Shown one piece after another: positions 27,341-36,795 of a DNA stretch of 64,000 nt. Under the pieces are notes generated by a model, which did no database searches, had not been told where the DNA came from, and saw only the letters and a program-made list of their open reading frames with translations. Source of the stretch: an uncultured Desulfuromonas sp. (GTDB lineage: Bacteria > Desulfobacterota > Desulfuromonadia > Desulfuromonadales > Desulfuromonadaceae); NCBI RefSeq assembly GCF_963678835.1, contig NZ_OY787469.1, forward strand, positions 2,666,001 to 2,730,000, given 5' to 3'. The translations under genes were made by a program, and so were the position numbers. Position 1 is the first letter of the stretch. The number at the start of each line of letters is the position of its first letter.

Positions 27341-30300
27341 TCAGTTCGACCAGCCGGAACAAAGAACTTCAGCCTGTTTCAACACCAGTTCTACAGCTTC
27401 ATCTTGTTTATCGGGCGGATATTTGTAGCGACGCAATGTCCGTCGCACCAGATTACGCAATTTGGCGCGCACGCTGTCGCGCACCTGCCAATCAACCGAA
27501 GTACTGTTGCGCAGTTTTTCGGTAATCTCCACCGCAATTTTTTTCAAGATTTCGTCGCCCAATTCCCGTACCGCGCTTTCGTTGTTAGCCAACGCATCGT
27601 AAAAAGCCACTTCATCGGGGTTCAAGCCCAACTCTTCGTCACGATTGAGCGCTTGTTGAAAGTCTTTAGCCATCTGAATCAGCTCTTCGATCACCTGAGC
27701 GGTCTCGATGGCTCGCGCGTGGTAGCGATTCAGCGTGGCCAGCAGGCGTTCGCTGAATTTCTGCTCCATCACCACATTGTTGCGGGTTCTGGCCTTGATG
27801 GTGTCGCGCAATAGTTTTTCCAACAGTTCCAGCGCCAGATTGCGGCTTTTCATATTGCGCACGTCGTCCAGGAATTCGTCGGAAAGCAGCGCAATATTCG
27901 GTTTGTCCAGCCCCGCCAGCGCAAAGACATCGGCCACGCCTTCGGCAATCACGGCGTTATCGAGAATCTGCTTCAGGGCGCTGTTTTTCTGTTCTTCGGT
28001 CAGCTTGCTGTCAACGGTGGTGTGCTTAACGATTGCAGCGCGGATGGCTGAGAAAAAAGCGATCTCCTTACGCAATGGTTCAGCTTCGTCAAGGGTGCCA
28101 CAGAGGGAAAATGCACGGGTAATGGCTGCCATAGCGTCGAGAAAACGTTTCTTGCCGTCCTTGATGCCAAGAACGTGATTGGCCGCCAGCACCAAAATCT
28201 GGTGGGCTTTGGTCTGGTAGTCGCTGTAATCAAAACCATGGAACAGACCGCGCACCACATCGAGTTTTTCCAGCAGCACGGCCAGCGCCTCTTCCGCTGC
28301 CAAGGTCGGTGTCCCTTTCCCTTGGGCATTGACATAAACCTTTAGGGCTTGTTTCAGTTCGTTGGCAATGCCGATATAATCCACCACCAAACCGCCAGGC
28401 TTATCCTTGAACACCCGGTTAACACGGGCGATAGCCTGCATCAGGTTGTGGCCGCGCATCGGCTTATCCACATACATGGTGTGACAGCTTGGACAGTCGA
28501 AACCGGTTAACCACATGTCACGCACAATGACCAGTTTCAGACCATCCTTGGCGTCCTTAAAACGCTTCTCCAGCCGCTTCTTGGTCGTCTTGTTATAGAT
28601 GTGCGGTTGCAACAGGGGCCGGTCGGCTGCCGAACCGGTCATGATGATCTTGATCGCGCCTTTCTCCGGGTCGGGGTCATGCCAATCTGGCCGCAACTTA
28701 ATAATCTCATTGTAAAGATGCACGCAGATCTCACGGCTCATGCAGACAATCATGCCTTTGCCTTCGACCACACTGGTGCGCGCCTCAAAATGGTGCACCA
28801 AATCTTCGGCGACTTCCTTCAACCGAGGCTCCGCTCCCACCAGTTTTTCCAGCGTCGCCCACTTGCTCTTGGTGCGTTCGCGCTGGCCGACATCCTCCTC
28901 ATCCTCAATGACGTCCTCGACCTCATCGTTCAGTTCTTCAATCGCTGCGCGGTTGATGTCGAGTTTGGCCAAGCGTGACTCAAAATAGATCGGCACTGTG
29001 GCCTTGTCATCAACTGCATCCTGGATGTCGTAAATGCTGACGTAATCGCCGAACACCGCACGGGTGTCCTTATCTTCCTGAGAAATGGGCGTACCGGTAA
29101 AGCCGATGAACGAGGCATTGGGGATGGCGTCACGCATATGCTTGGCAAAGCCGTAGATATACTGACCGGTCCTGGTATCGAGGCGTGCTTTAAAACCGTA
29201 TTGGCTGCGGTGCGCTTCGTCGCTGATAACCACGATATTGCTGCGTTCACTCAGGATGGGATGCGCCTCTTCCTCTTCCAGCAGTGAAAACTTCTGCACC
29301 GTGGTGAAAATGATCCCGCCCGATGGTCGTGCTGCCAGTTCATCGCGCAGATCGGTTCGGCTATCCACCTGGACAGGTGTCTGCCTGAGTAATTCCTTGG
29401 CGCCGACAAAAGTTTCAAAGAGCTGACCGTCAAGGTCGTTACGGTCGGTGACGACAACAATGGTCGGGTTGTTCATTTCCGGCTGCTGCAACAGCTTCCC
29501 GGCGTAACAGCACATGGTGATGCTCTTGCCCGATCCTTGGGTATGCCAGACCACCCCGGCTTTGCGCGATCCGGGTTGAACTTCTTTGCCGTACGTGGCC
29601 CGTTGATCGGAGATTTCAAACTTTTGCGCCGGAGCCGAGGCGATCAGTGTTACTCGCACCGCTTCGCGCACAGCATGGAACTGATGATAACCGGCAATCT
29701 TTTTGATGAGGTTGCCATCGTCCAATTCGAACAGAATGAAGTAGCGCAGATAATCGAGCAGCAGCTCGCGATCAAAGAAGCCCTTGACCACTTTCTCCAG
29801 TTCATATTCGAGTAGCGGCTTGTCATCCTCATTGCGAATTGTCCGCCAAGGCATAAAACGTTCTTTATTGGCGGTGAGGGAACCAATGCGGGCAGTCAAA
29901 CCATCGGAGACCACCAATGCCTCGTTGTAGACAAACAGATCGGAAATTTCCTCCTTGTAGGTTTGCAACTGATCATAGGCTTTCCAGATATCGGCATGAA
30001 TGTCGGCAGGATTTTTCAGCTCAATCACAGAAATCGGCAGCCCGTTGATAAACACGACAATATCCGGGCGACGCAATTGTTTAGTCCCAGCCACGGTAAA
30101 CTGATTGACCACCAGAAACTCATTGCGTTCGACATTGTGGAAGTCGATGAGAAACACTTGATCGGTCCGGATTTCATCACCATCACGGAATTCGACCGGC
30201 ACCCCCTCAAGAAGCAGTTTATGGAAGGCGCGGTTGTTGTGGATCATCACCGGGGATTCGGGCTTGGTAATGGTCTCGGCGGCATCTTCAAGAGATTCAA

Positions 30301-30484
30301 GGGGGATATGCGGATTGATCTTTTGCAGAGCGGTGAGCAGGCGACCTCTCAGGACAACCTCCTGATAGTCGCTGCGCTCCGGCGTATCGCCATCGTGGGC
30401 AATGTCAGGGCCAAAGGCGTAGTCGTAGCCACCGGCACAGAACCAGTCCAGACAAATTTGTTCAAGCTGGTCTTCAGTAATCAT
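27341..30484 (-). CDS. hsdR: Type I restriction endonuclease subunit R
   Basis: A 1047-residue translocase/nuclease. The N-terminal nuclease domain has RRPDIVVF ... VIELKNPAD, matching the PD-(D/E)xK site. The helicase part has Walker A GSGKSITM near residue 320, the DEAH box in ISDEAHRSQYG, and FIGFTGTPI. The C-terminal helical region binds the methylase complex. It lies about 9 kb from hsdM/hsdS on the same strand, separated by accessory defence genes and an IS. A related but decayed hsdR start occurs at 32924-33190. Confidence 0.93.
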   Translation of the reverse strand: MITEDQLEQICLDWFCAGGYDYAFGPDIAHDGDTPERSDYQEVVLRGRLLTALQKINPHIPLESLEDAAETITKPESPVMIHNNRAFHKLLLEGVPVEFRDGDEIRTDQVFLIDFHNVERNEFLVVNQFTVAGTKQLRRPDIVVFINGLPISVIELKNPADIHADIWKAYDQLQTYKEEISDLFVYNEALVVSDGLTARIGSLTANKERFMPWRTIRNEDDKPLLEYELEKVVKGFFDRELLLDYLRYFILFELDDGNLIKKIAGYHQFHAVREAVRVTLIASAPAQKFEISDQRATYGKEVQPGSRKAGVVWHTQGSGKSITMCCYAGKLLQQPEMNNPTIVVVTDRNDLDGQLFETFVGAKELLRQTPVQVDSRTDLRDELAARPSGGIIFTTVQKFSLLEEEEAHPILSERSNIVVISDEAHRSQYGFKARLDTRTGQYIYGFAKHMRDAIPNASFIGFTGTPISQEDKDTRAVFGDYVSIYDIQDAVDDKATVPIYFESRLAKLDINRAAIEELNDEVEDVIEDEEDVGQRERTKSKWATLEKLVGAEPRLKEVAEDLVHHFEARTSVVEGKGMIVCMSREICVHLYNEIIKLRPDWHDPDPEKGAIKIIMTGSAADRPLLQPHIYNKTTKKRLEKRFKDAKDGLKLVIVRDMWLTGFDCPSCHTMYVDKPMRGHNLMQAIARVNRVFKDKPGGLVVDYIGIANELKQALKVYVNAQGKGTPTLAAEEALAVLLEKLDVVRGLFHGFDYSDYQTKAHQILVLAANHVLGIKDGKKRFLDAMAAITRAFSLCGTLDEAEPLRKEIAFFSAIRAAIVKHTTVDSKLTEEQKNSALKQILDNAVIAEGVADVFALAGLDKPNIALLSDEFLDDVRNMKSRNLALELLEKLLRDTIKARTRNNVVMEQKFSERLLATLNRYHARAIETAQVIEELIQMAKDFQQALNRDEELGLNPDEVAFYDALANNESAVRELGDEILKKIAVEITEKLRNSTSVDWQVRDSVRAKLRNLVRRTLRRYKYPPDKQDEAVELVLKQAEVLCSGWSN

Positions 30485-31294
30485 TGGATGAGCTCCCCCC
30501 TGGAACTGAATTCATTGATTGACAACAATACGCATTGCCGGTAGAGTTTGTCTTAAGGACTGGGGATTCCTGGTCGACAGTTGGCCTCAGCGGATACGTT
30601 GGGGCCTTTTGTTTTTTCAGGGGAAGCATTTTAGCCCCCAACCATCAAACCGCCCTCTACCGTTCCTATAAAATTTGTTCTCAATGATGTCGTAGGCACG
30701 GTTCGGTTGCTCTGGACGCAATATCCTCATCCCGATAGGTCGTGCAATCAAATCTGCCATTTGTAGTCCTGCTGAATTACTTTTCTTGTCAGCAAAAACC
30801 ACCTCGAAAGGCAGAGCACATCGATGTCTATTTTGCCCATCACAAACTCGACGAAATTCTAATTCCAACTCTGAGTCTTCTTGCGATCCGCGTTTTTCCA
30901 CAACAATGTGGGTTTTCTGTTCCGTAGCACCGACTCCACGCAAATAATAGAAAATCCTTTCAAGTCCAAATCCTAAAGCGAGATGATACGGATTTTCTGG
31001 ATTCGTATATTTTTCACGCAAAGGTTCCTTTCGAATAACAGATGCGATGAATGTGAATTGAGTTGCCGCAACAATATCGGTCAGCTCGTTTAAAAACGCC
31101 TCTTTTTTCTCACGAGTTTTCAGGATAGAAAAATCACCTCTATCTTTGCGGATGTCAGTTTCGTGTAAGATAACTTGATCGTGGCCGAAATGCTTAAATT
31201 TAAAATGCTTGAATGTAGGTACCAACCCGTCGGCATAATCGACTTTACGAAAAATGCAAAAAGCCAGCACAAACACAGGGTAGTTTTGGTCAAT

Positions 31295-32757
31295 AGTCGA
31301 TCGTTCAAAAGCCCATATTTCAGACAGCGAGACTTAGACTCTGGTAGTGACAACCTGCCAGAGAGCCAAACAGCTCTTTTAAAATTTGCAGCCAACAACT
31401 CAGGGCCTTCAAGATCAACCTGAGGTTGTAGCCAATGGCGGCCATTAACGCATTGACTTTGTCGCCCAACAAACCTCGAAGCAGATTCCGCCCAAGACGC
31501 CCTTCAGTTTTCTGGTGACCAATAACAGCTTCTATGGCACTGCGGCGTTTGAGTTCTTTTTTGATTGCTGGTGCGATGTTGCGACGCTGACCGGAAATAA
31601 AAACATCGGTGTCAGTCACGCCATGTCCACGGTAGCCCCGATCAACATAGCAGCGCTTTGGCCTGATTCCGGTAAGCTCCGTAACCTGATCAAGAGCGCC
31701 TTTGAGGGTGTGACCATCGTAGGGATTCCCTTCAAGGCCCTGAGTACCGACAATGAACCCTTCTTTGTTGGTGACGCAGACACTGACCTTGTTGCCGAAT
31801 TCGTATTTCTTATGAGCCTTGCCTTTGCTGATACAGGCAACATGGGGTTCATGCAGGCTGTAGAGCTTGTGACTGTCACGGGGATTTTGACTCAGTAATC
31901 GTTTGGCCTGGGTAAGAGCATCTTTGAGTTCTGTAGCAACGATATCTGTTTTGCGCTCTATGTCGCGGACAACGCGTCCAAGATAGGTCTTGAGTGTCTT
32001 GATCGACTTTCGCATCCGCTTGAACTGCTTGGCATGAGCGTAACGCCCTGCCTTGAGGGTCGCTTGAGGCCCTTTACGCTGGTAGCTTTGTCGCAGGGAT
32101 ATGCCCTGTGCCTTGGCCAGCTTCACCAGATGCTCGCGGCTGCGATTGAGAAGTTTTGAGTCTGTTGGATGCGTGATGGCTTTTGGCTGAACCGTGGTAT
32201 CGACACTGACCCGTTTTAAACTACTGGCTTTAACGACACCAACCGAGAGACCAACAGCGAGTGTTTGTTGAAGCAGAGCTTCCATTCCCTTGCTCTTGAT
32301 GCGCTTACGCCATTTGCTCAGGCCGCTGCGGGCAATGGGTGGACGATGCTGGAAGAAGGTTTCACCGCACAGGTATTGCCAATAGGGATTTTCAGCCCAG
32401 CGGTTGACCACATCATCTTCACTCAAGCTGTAAAGGCTTTGCAGAAGCGTCAAACCGACCATCATTCTGGTTGGAATTGCAGGACGGCCTTCACTGGAAA
32501 ACAGCGAAGAAAACTGTTCATCAAGATGATCCCAGTCCATTTGGTCCGCTAACCGGACCAGGGCGTTGGCTGGATTACAAATTGTCTCCAGCCTGACTTG
32601 GAAAAGTTCATCTTGCGGTGGATTTTCTTGTTTCTTTGGTCGCATGGTTTTGCCGGGGAAATAAGGGTAATTGATTGTTTTCTTGCAAATCAATATACCA
32701 TATTTTTATTAATTCTACTGCAATTACATGCAGTTAACTTGTTTTGAACGATCGACT
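31295..32757 (-). mobile_element. IS5-type insertion sequence, complete, inside DUF3800 gene
   Basis: A 1463-bp element with perfect 16-bp terminal inverted repeats at 31295-31310 and 32742-32757 (outer bases AGTCGATCGTTCAAAA). It is flanked by the 4-bp target duplication CAAT at 31291-31294 and 32758-32761. It carries one transposase gene. Confidence 0.9.
31320..32693 (-). CDS. IS5-family (DDE) transposase
   Basis: Up to 457 residues; an internal ATG at 32645 (MRPKKQENPP) is a plausible alternative start. The N-terminal SSEGRPAIPTRMMVGLTLLQSLY with a following FFQHRPP segment, the VSVDTTVQPKAI acidic site, CYVDRGYRGHG and the C-terminal IEAVIGHQKTEGRLGRNLL (catalytic Glu region) are typical of IS5-related DDE transposases. 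The frame is intact. Confidence 0.88.
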   Translation of the reverse strand: MICKKTINYPYFPGKTMRPKKQENPPQDELFQVRLETICNPANALVRLADQMDWDHLDEQFSSLFSSEGRPAIPTRMMVGLTLLQSLYSLSEDDVVNRWAENPYWQYLCGETFFQHRPPIARSGLSKWRKRIKSKGMEALLQQTLAVGLSVGVVKASSLKRVSVDTTVQPKAITHPTDSKLLNRSREHLVKLAKAQGISLRQSYQRKGPQATLKAGRYAHAKQFKRMRKSIKTLKTYLGRVVRDIERKTDIVATELKDALTQAKRLLSQNPRDSHKLYSLHEPHVACISKGKAHKKYEFGNKVSVCVTNKEGFIVGTQGLEGNPYDGHTLKGALDQVTELTGIRPKRCYVDRGYRGHGVTDTDVFISGQRRNIAPAIKKELKRRSAIEAVIGHQKTEGRLGRNLLRGLLGDKVNALMAAIGYNLRLILKALSCWLQILKELFGSLAGCHYQSLSLAV

Positions 32758-32923
32758 CAATAGTCTTCAGACCGTGGTCGCCACTTTCGTCCACAAAAAC
32801 AATATATTCGCTAAAATGCCCCACAATTCACCCCACCCGACAGATCTGCTTTATGGCATCGTAAACCCAACCGGTGACAGTTGTGGTTTCCTTTAGGATC
32901 TTTCCGTACTTCTCCGACGCAAT

Positions 32924-33190
32924 CTATGTGCGGATCTTTTCAATCACCTCTGATGTGATCCGTTCCTTGCCCAGGGCCTTCAGCGCCTGAACAATCAGCC
33001 CACTCTCTCGGTGCTTAAAGCCGATCTCTTTCAGTGCGGTGTTCTTGAACTCCAACGTGTAACTGAGGATGGAATATTTGCGATTCGGGCTGTCACCATC
33101 CGGGGCAATATCCGGCCCAAAGGCGTGAAGCCAGCCTCCTTCTTGAAACCAGTCAAGACAAAGTTGTTCGATTTGCCCCTCCGTCATCAT
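32924..33190 (-). pseudogene. Remnant of a second hsdR gene (N-terminal part)
   Basis: The 88-residue product starts like the intact hsdR: MTEGQIEQLCLDWFQEGGW and FGPDIAPDGDSP versus TEDQLEQICLDWF and FGPDIAHDGDTP. After about residue 40 similarity is lost. The frame continues past a TAG for about 35 more codons (IASEKYGKILKE...), so the gene is truncated and rearranged. Its ATG overlaps the stop of the AlbA-type gene and has a strong AAAGGAGGGG site, so it was once the next gene of the RM operon. Confidence 0.75.
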
Positions 33191-34989
33191 TGCCCCTCCT
33201 TTGCAGTGATATAGGCTTGCTCGGGATGGTTCGGTTTCGTCGGATAGCGATAACGCAATTTTTTCGTTTTCACCATCGGTTGCAGATAATCTTTACGTAA
33301 AACCTCCGTAGAACGATTCAGCAAACGATGCAACTGCTCCAAGGTCAGAGGAGATTGAGCGCATAGAGCTAAAATGACCCGCTCCATTTCCGTTTTTGGC
33401 GCTCTTTTCTTAGTTGCAACCGGCGCGGCTATCGATTGCAAATCCCCCGAACCCCCAGAGCTATCCCCCAGACCTCCGATGCGACCCCCCGAACCCCTAG
33501 AGCGTAGTTCCTCCCAGTCGTCTTCATAACGGGTTTCAGGCAGGCAGTAGATCGTTCCACGACCAGAGCCGTCCTGCAGCAGAAACCCTTTTTCGGTCAG
33601 CGAGGCGAAGAGTTTTGTTAAATCATGGGGATGAATATCCATCATGCCGATCATACGGCTGTGATCAACGGTTTTCTCAATCTGGGCCGTAACCAAAATC
33701 AGTCTGGCCTCCTGACTGAGACGATCAAACTGTTTGCCCAAACTATTCCGCAATATCTCCAACGTCTGTTCAGAGGGAACATCCTTTTCGCGCAAGACAG
33801 GCTGTCGCCAATGTTGACTGCTCCATCCCTGATAGATTTTCGGCAAACCGGAACCGGCGTTTTCCCCCAGACCAATATAGCGAAATAGATCTTGCAAAAG
33901 GCGGTTACGACAATCACTTTCGCCGCCTCTGATGGCAAATTCCCGTGGAATCCGCATTCCACCCGGATTGCGAAAACCGAACATGTCAGGGCGTTTAACA
34001 ATCAGGATTGACGCTCTTCCCGTATAGTCTGCATGAACCAAGGTATTCACCAGCGCTTCACGTAGCGCTTTATGAACCAAGGTATCGTCCTGGCGTTGAT
34101 CCCCATCCAAAAGAAAAGGAATTTTCAAATCGGCCGTCAACTTACGAATCACCTTGCGATAAAAATCAAACACATTTCCGGACCAGGATCCGTCCAAAGT
34201 CAGACGATCTATCCAGCGTGGCTCTGTTTTCGCTTCAGGGCGCTCTTGATAATCGAGCATGTAGTTGGGAAAGGCTTCCTTGATAGCGGGCAAGCGGCCA
34301 AACATTAACAATCCTGCACGGGTCAGACCAGAATGCCCGGCTTCACGATCTTTTCGCCACGCTCCGATATTATAGAGAAAATCCTGGGCATCCACCTGAT
34401 TCCAGGGATGATCAGGCTCACGATTGGAGTAAATCTGGCGGTAAGCGTTGAAGCTGTCCAGATCCAAATCATCGACTCCGTAACCCTTCAACACCTCGTT
34501 ATCTCTCGTATCCTCTATCTGTTCCGCCAGCATGCGCCGGACGGATTCTTCGTCCACCAGACAATCAGAACTGTTCAACCGTTTGTAGGTGCCTGTAATC
34601 GGATTATTCCGAAGATAAACAGGCTTTTGCTTGCGCGGCGCGCGAGGGACATGGATCTGGAGAATGCTTTTCCCATCGATACAACGTTCCATTACCCAGC
34701 GTTCTCGCAACAGATTACAACTGACCTTTTGCCGGTTGTTTAAACCTGTCCACAGTTCATCCTTAACTTTGGCGAGATCAGCAATGCCGATTGGTTCAAA
34801 GTGTCCATCGGCATGCTCTTTAATGCCAAGAAAAATATCACCGCCCTCGGTATTGGCAAAGGCACTGTATGTCGGCCAGAAATCTTTGGGTAGTTCCCCT
34901 TTACGATCTTTTCCGGTGGCAAGTTTGCATTCAATATCAAAACTTTCTTTCAACGCCGTAATGTCATCAAGGGTGGTTATTTCAAGCAT
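33187..34989 (-). CDS. AlbA_2/Schlafen-type putative DNA-binding protein with HATPase-like domain
   Basis: A 600-residue protein. The N-terminal domain has ECKLATG, FWPTYSAFANTEGGDIFLGI and RPVYLR-like features of the AlbA_2/Schlafen family. It is followed by the ATPase-like middle part (ALREALVNTLVHADYTG, GFRNPGG, NRLLQDLFRYIGLGENAGSGLP) seen in many bacterial members. A Gly/Ser-rich linker near residue 500 leads to a C-terminal winged-helix segment. Such proteins are frequent in phage-defence islands and type I RM loci, with nucleic-acid-processing or regulatory roles not firmly known. It lies 27 nt after the NucS-like gene and overlaps the hsdR remnant. Confidence 0.8.
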   Translation of the reverse strand: MLEITTLDDITALKESFDIECKLATGKDRKGELPKDFWPTYSAFANTEGGDIFLGIKEHADGHFEPIGIADLAKVKDELWTGLNNRQKVSCNLLRERWVMERCIDGKSILQIHVPRAPRKQKPVYLRNNPITGTYKRLNSSDCLVDEESVRRMLAEQIEDTRDNEVLKGYGVDDLDLDSFNAYRQIYSNREPDHPWNQVDAQDFLYNIGAWRKDREAGHSGLTRAGLLMFGRLPAIKEAFPNYMLDYQERPEAKTEPRWIDRLTLDGSWSGNVFDFYRKVIRKLTADLKIPFLLDGDQRQDDTLVHKALREALVNTLVHADYTGRASILIVKRPDMFGFRNPGGMRIPREFAIRGGESDCRNRLLQDLFRYIGLGENAGSGLPKIYQGWSSQHWRQPVLREKDVPSEQTLEILRNSLGKQFDRLSQEARLILVTAQIEKTVDHSRMIGMMDIHPHDLTKLFASLTEKGFLLQDGSGRGTIYCLPETRYEDDWEELRSRGSGGRIGGLGDSSGGSGDLQSIAAPVATKKRAPKTEMERVILALCAQSPLTLEQLHRLLNRSTEVLRKDYLQPMVKTKKLRYRYPTKPNHPEQAYITAKEGQ

Positions 34990-35016
34990 GATTAAAAACT
35001 CCCAGCTCCAAAATTA

Positions 35017-35934
35017 TCAACTCATCTCATAGCTTTGTTGGATCAAATACTTAGCGCGTTCAAGATCGGCGTCATTACGAATGGTCAGTTCAAGATTGCC
35101 GGTGCCGAAATGACCGATATTGGACACATCACGTGAAAATCCCGCTTCCAGCCCGATGGACTGCGGATCAACCTTTAAAAAGACCAGAATATTGCCGCTT
35201 TGCGGGTGAACCTCAACACAGGCAAAGTTTTTGATCCGCTTAAAGGCAATATAGAATTTCAAAACTTTCTTCTGCACATCATCGCCCAGAGCGAGCAAAA
35301 ACGTTTCCAGCGCCTCGTAACGGCTGCGTTGTTCACTGGATGCCTGGTTAAGATAATCGGAAACCGTTTTGTAACGATTCTTACTGCTTGCGGCCCCAGG
35401 TTCCGCTACTTTTTGCTCCCCACTATCCCCGGCGGTCACGGCATTGACCAGCTCCAGCAGCAACAGTTCATCGGCAAATTTTTTGTAGCGCAGCAGCTCA
35501 ATATTGCGGTTGATCTGCTGCACGGCGTGAATGTCGTAGCGGGTAAAATCTCCAGCAATGCAAAGCAGGCGCGGTGTGCTCCATTCGATGTTATCTCTGG
35601 TTTCCTTGCCGAATCTGTCCAGCGCCAGCAGCTCGAATTCCGCCTTGTGATCGAGCAGCCAGTCGAGATAAAAGAGCCCTTGATTGATGACGTTTTCATT
35701 CAGAGTACGTTTGTACTCGATAATCACCGGGCAACCATTTTCATCAATGCCCAAGGTATCGATCCGGCCACGGTGGGTATGGCCGGTGGAGTATTCCGAA
35801 GCAAGAAAGCGAACGCCGAGGAAGGTTTCTAAATTCTTTTCCAAGAGGGTTTGCAGCGAACGTTCAAGGGCGACGGATTTACCTTCCAGTTCGGCAATGG
35901 TTCCGTTGATTTTGAAGAGCTTGATGTCACTCAT
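35017..35934 (-). CDS. NucS/DUF91-like nuclease with C-terminal DUF5655 domain
   Basis: A 305-residue protein. The N-terminal part has GRIDTLGID ... PVIIEYKR, a D-x(n)-ExK nuclease pattern as in DUF91/NucS-type endonucleases. The second half (SSEQRSRYEALETFLLALG, KKVLKFYIAFKRIKNFACVEVHPQ, FSRDVSNIGHFGTGNLEL) matches the DUF5655 family commonly fused to it. It probably cuts DNA; the target is unknown. It sits between SLATT and the AlbA-type gene within the RM locus, 96 nt from SLATT. Confidence 0.78.
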   Translation of the reverse strand: MSDIKLFKINGTIAELEGKSVALERSLQTLLEKNLETFLGVRFLASEYSTGHTHRGRIDTLGIDENGCPVIIEYKRTLNENVINQGLFYLDWLLDHKAEFELLALDRFGKETRDNIEWSTPRLLCIAGDFTRYDIHAVQQINRNIELLRYKKFADELLLLELVNAVTAGDSGEQKVAEPGAASSKNRYKTVSDYLNQASSEQRSRYEALETFLLALGDDVQKKVLKFYIAFKRIKNFACVEVHPQSGNILVFLKVDPQSIGLEAGFSRDVSNIGHFGTGNLELTIRNDADLERAKYLIQQSYEMS

Positions 35935-36030
35935 ATGTCAACCTTTTTTGCGTGGGCCCCGGTTGAGTATTATATCCCCGGAATTCCTACATTGGCGCTA
36001 GGCCCGCATGTATCTAAATTTTTTAAGAAG

Positions 36031-36639
36031 CTATTTGAATTTCCAAAAAAGAACTGGCGGGATAACAATTAAAACGAAATATAAACCGTAAATATTGAAC
36101 ATATATTTCATCTTGAAATAAAGACCAGCAAACCAATTTAAGTCATTGAAATCTTTTGGCCTTTGCGCTCTTAGCAAATCGTAGTCAATAGTTTCATGGT
36201 TTTCGCCACAAGCCTTAAGAACATGACTATATCTGGAGGAAAGAGCTTCAATACCTGCGACGTCTGTCTCTGACCCATTATTGAATTTTTTCAACTCGTC
36301 AAGGAGGTCTCTAATATTATTACCACACACAAATAGACGCTCCGATGAAACCATGTAATTTTTACTTGCTTCAGTCAAAGACAGAACAAGTATAAATAAA
36401 GCCAACAAAACTGATGAAAATTCATATATATTGCAATTACTTACTTGGAATCCATATTTTTCCAAAAGAGTCAAGACAAGCGCGTAAATTGACAAAATAG
36501 AAATTGTATATATCGAAATGCTATGTTTTCTTCGTAATCTGTCTGATGCATTGTATCTACTATGTTTTGTAATCCACATAGTCTTGTCTAATTCGTCATA
36601 GAGGACCGTCGCGGGCGTCTTCTCTTCCATATCATCCAT
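36031..36639 (-). CDS. SLATT-domain membrane protein paired with reverse transcriptase
   Basis: A 202-residue protein with two adjacent membrane helices (about residues 40-60 and 72-90), a long cytoplasmic helical region, and a third hydrophobic helix near the C terminus (about 178-198). This is the layout of SLATT proteins, proposed as pore-forming effectors of nucleotide- or RT-linked defence systems; a SLATT subfamily linked to reverse transcriptases was predicted by comparative genomics. The start MDDMEEK has a strong GGAGG 7 nt upstream. The gene is AT-rich relative to its neighbours, like the RT gene, suggesting joint acquisition. Predicted effector: membrane damage when the partner is triggered (inference). 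Confidence 0.75.
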   Translation of the reverse strand: MDDMEEKTPATVLYDELDKTMWITKHSRYNASDRLRRKHSISIYTISILSIYALVLTLLEKYGFQVSNCNIYEFSSVLLALFILVLSLTEASKNYMVSSERLFVCGNNIRDLLDELKKFNNGSETDVAGIEALSSRYSHVLKACGENHETIDYDLLRAQRPKDFNDLNWFAGLYFKMKYMFNIYGLYFVLIVIPPVLFWKFK

Positions 36640-36659
36640 ATAGTACCTCCGAAAAATGA

Positions 36660-36791
36660 CTGGCCCCCTCGAGAAACATTATGAGTAACAAGCCTCCTTG
36701 GAAAGAACTCGGAAGCAGTGAACCCAGAGGGTTGTGTATAAGAATCACCCTTACAGCAGAGTGCAAGGATTCCCCGAAGGGAGGGGGCCAG
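36660..36791 (-). ncRNA. Structured RNA segment between reverse transcriptase and SLATT genes (candidate ncRNA)
   Basis: A 132-nt intergenic stretch is closed by a perfect 11-bp inverted repeat (36660-36670 with 36781-36791, CTGGCCCCCTC). Nested pairings inside include TCCTTG/CAAGGA (36695-36700 with 36764-36769), ACTC/GAGT (36707-36710 with 36759-36762), an AACCC-AGA-GGGTT hairpin (36721-36733) and, on the minus strand, a CCC-UUCG-GGG tetraloop (36772-36781). The pairings are compatible with one elongated fold. It is GC-rich between two AT-rich genes. It could be the template or cofactor RNA of the RT; alternatively an attenuator, as a short T run follows on the minus strand. Confidence 0.5.
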
Positions 36792-36795
36792 CCTT

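Larger units (their letters stand above)
30617..32824 (-). pseudogene. DUF3800 protein gene interrupted by an insertion sequence
   Basis: Two pieces of one gene. The 5' piece (GTG at 32824 to 32758) encodes MGHFSEYIVFVDESGDHGLK, the acidic DESGDHG start of DUF3800. The 3' piece (31294 to 30617) continues DQNYPVFVLAFCIFRK and ends after about 225 residues with AGLQMADLIARPIG, also typical of the family. Removing the IS and one copy of the CAAT duplication joins them in frame as GLKTIDQNYPVF. DUF3800 proteins have an RNase H-like fold and are common in defence islands. The interrupted gene cannot make the full protein; a shortened product from an internal start is possible but would lack the first acidic residues. 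Confidence 0.88.
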
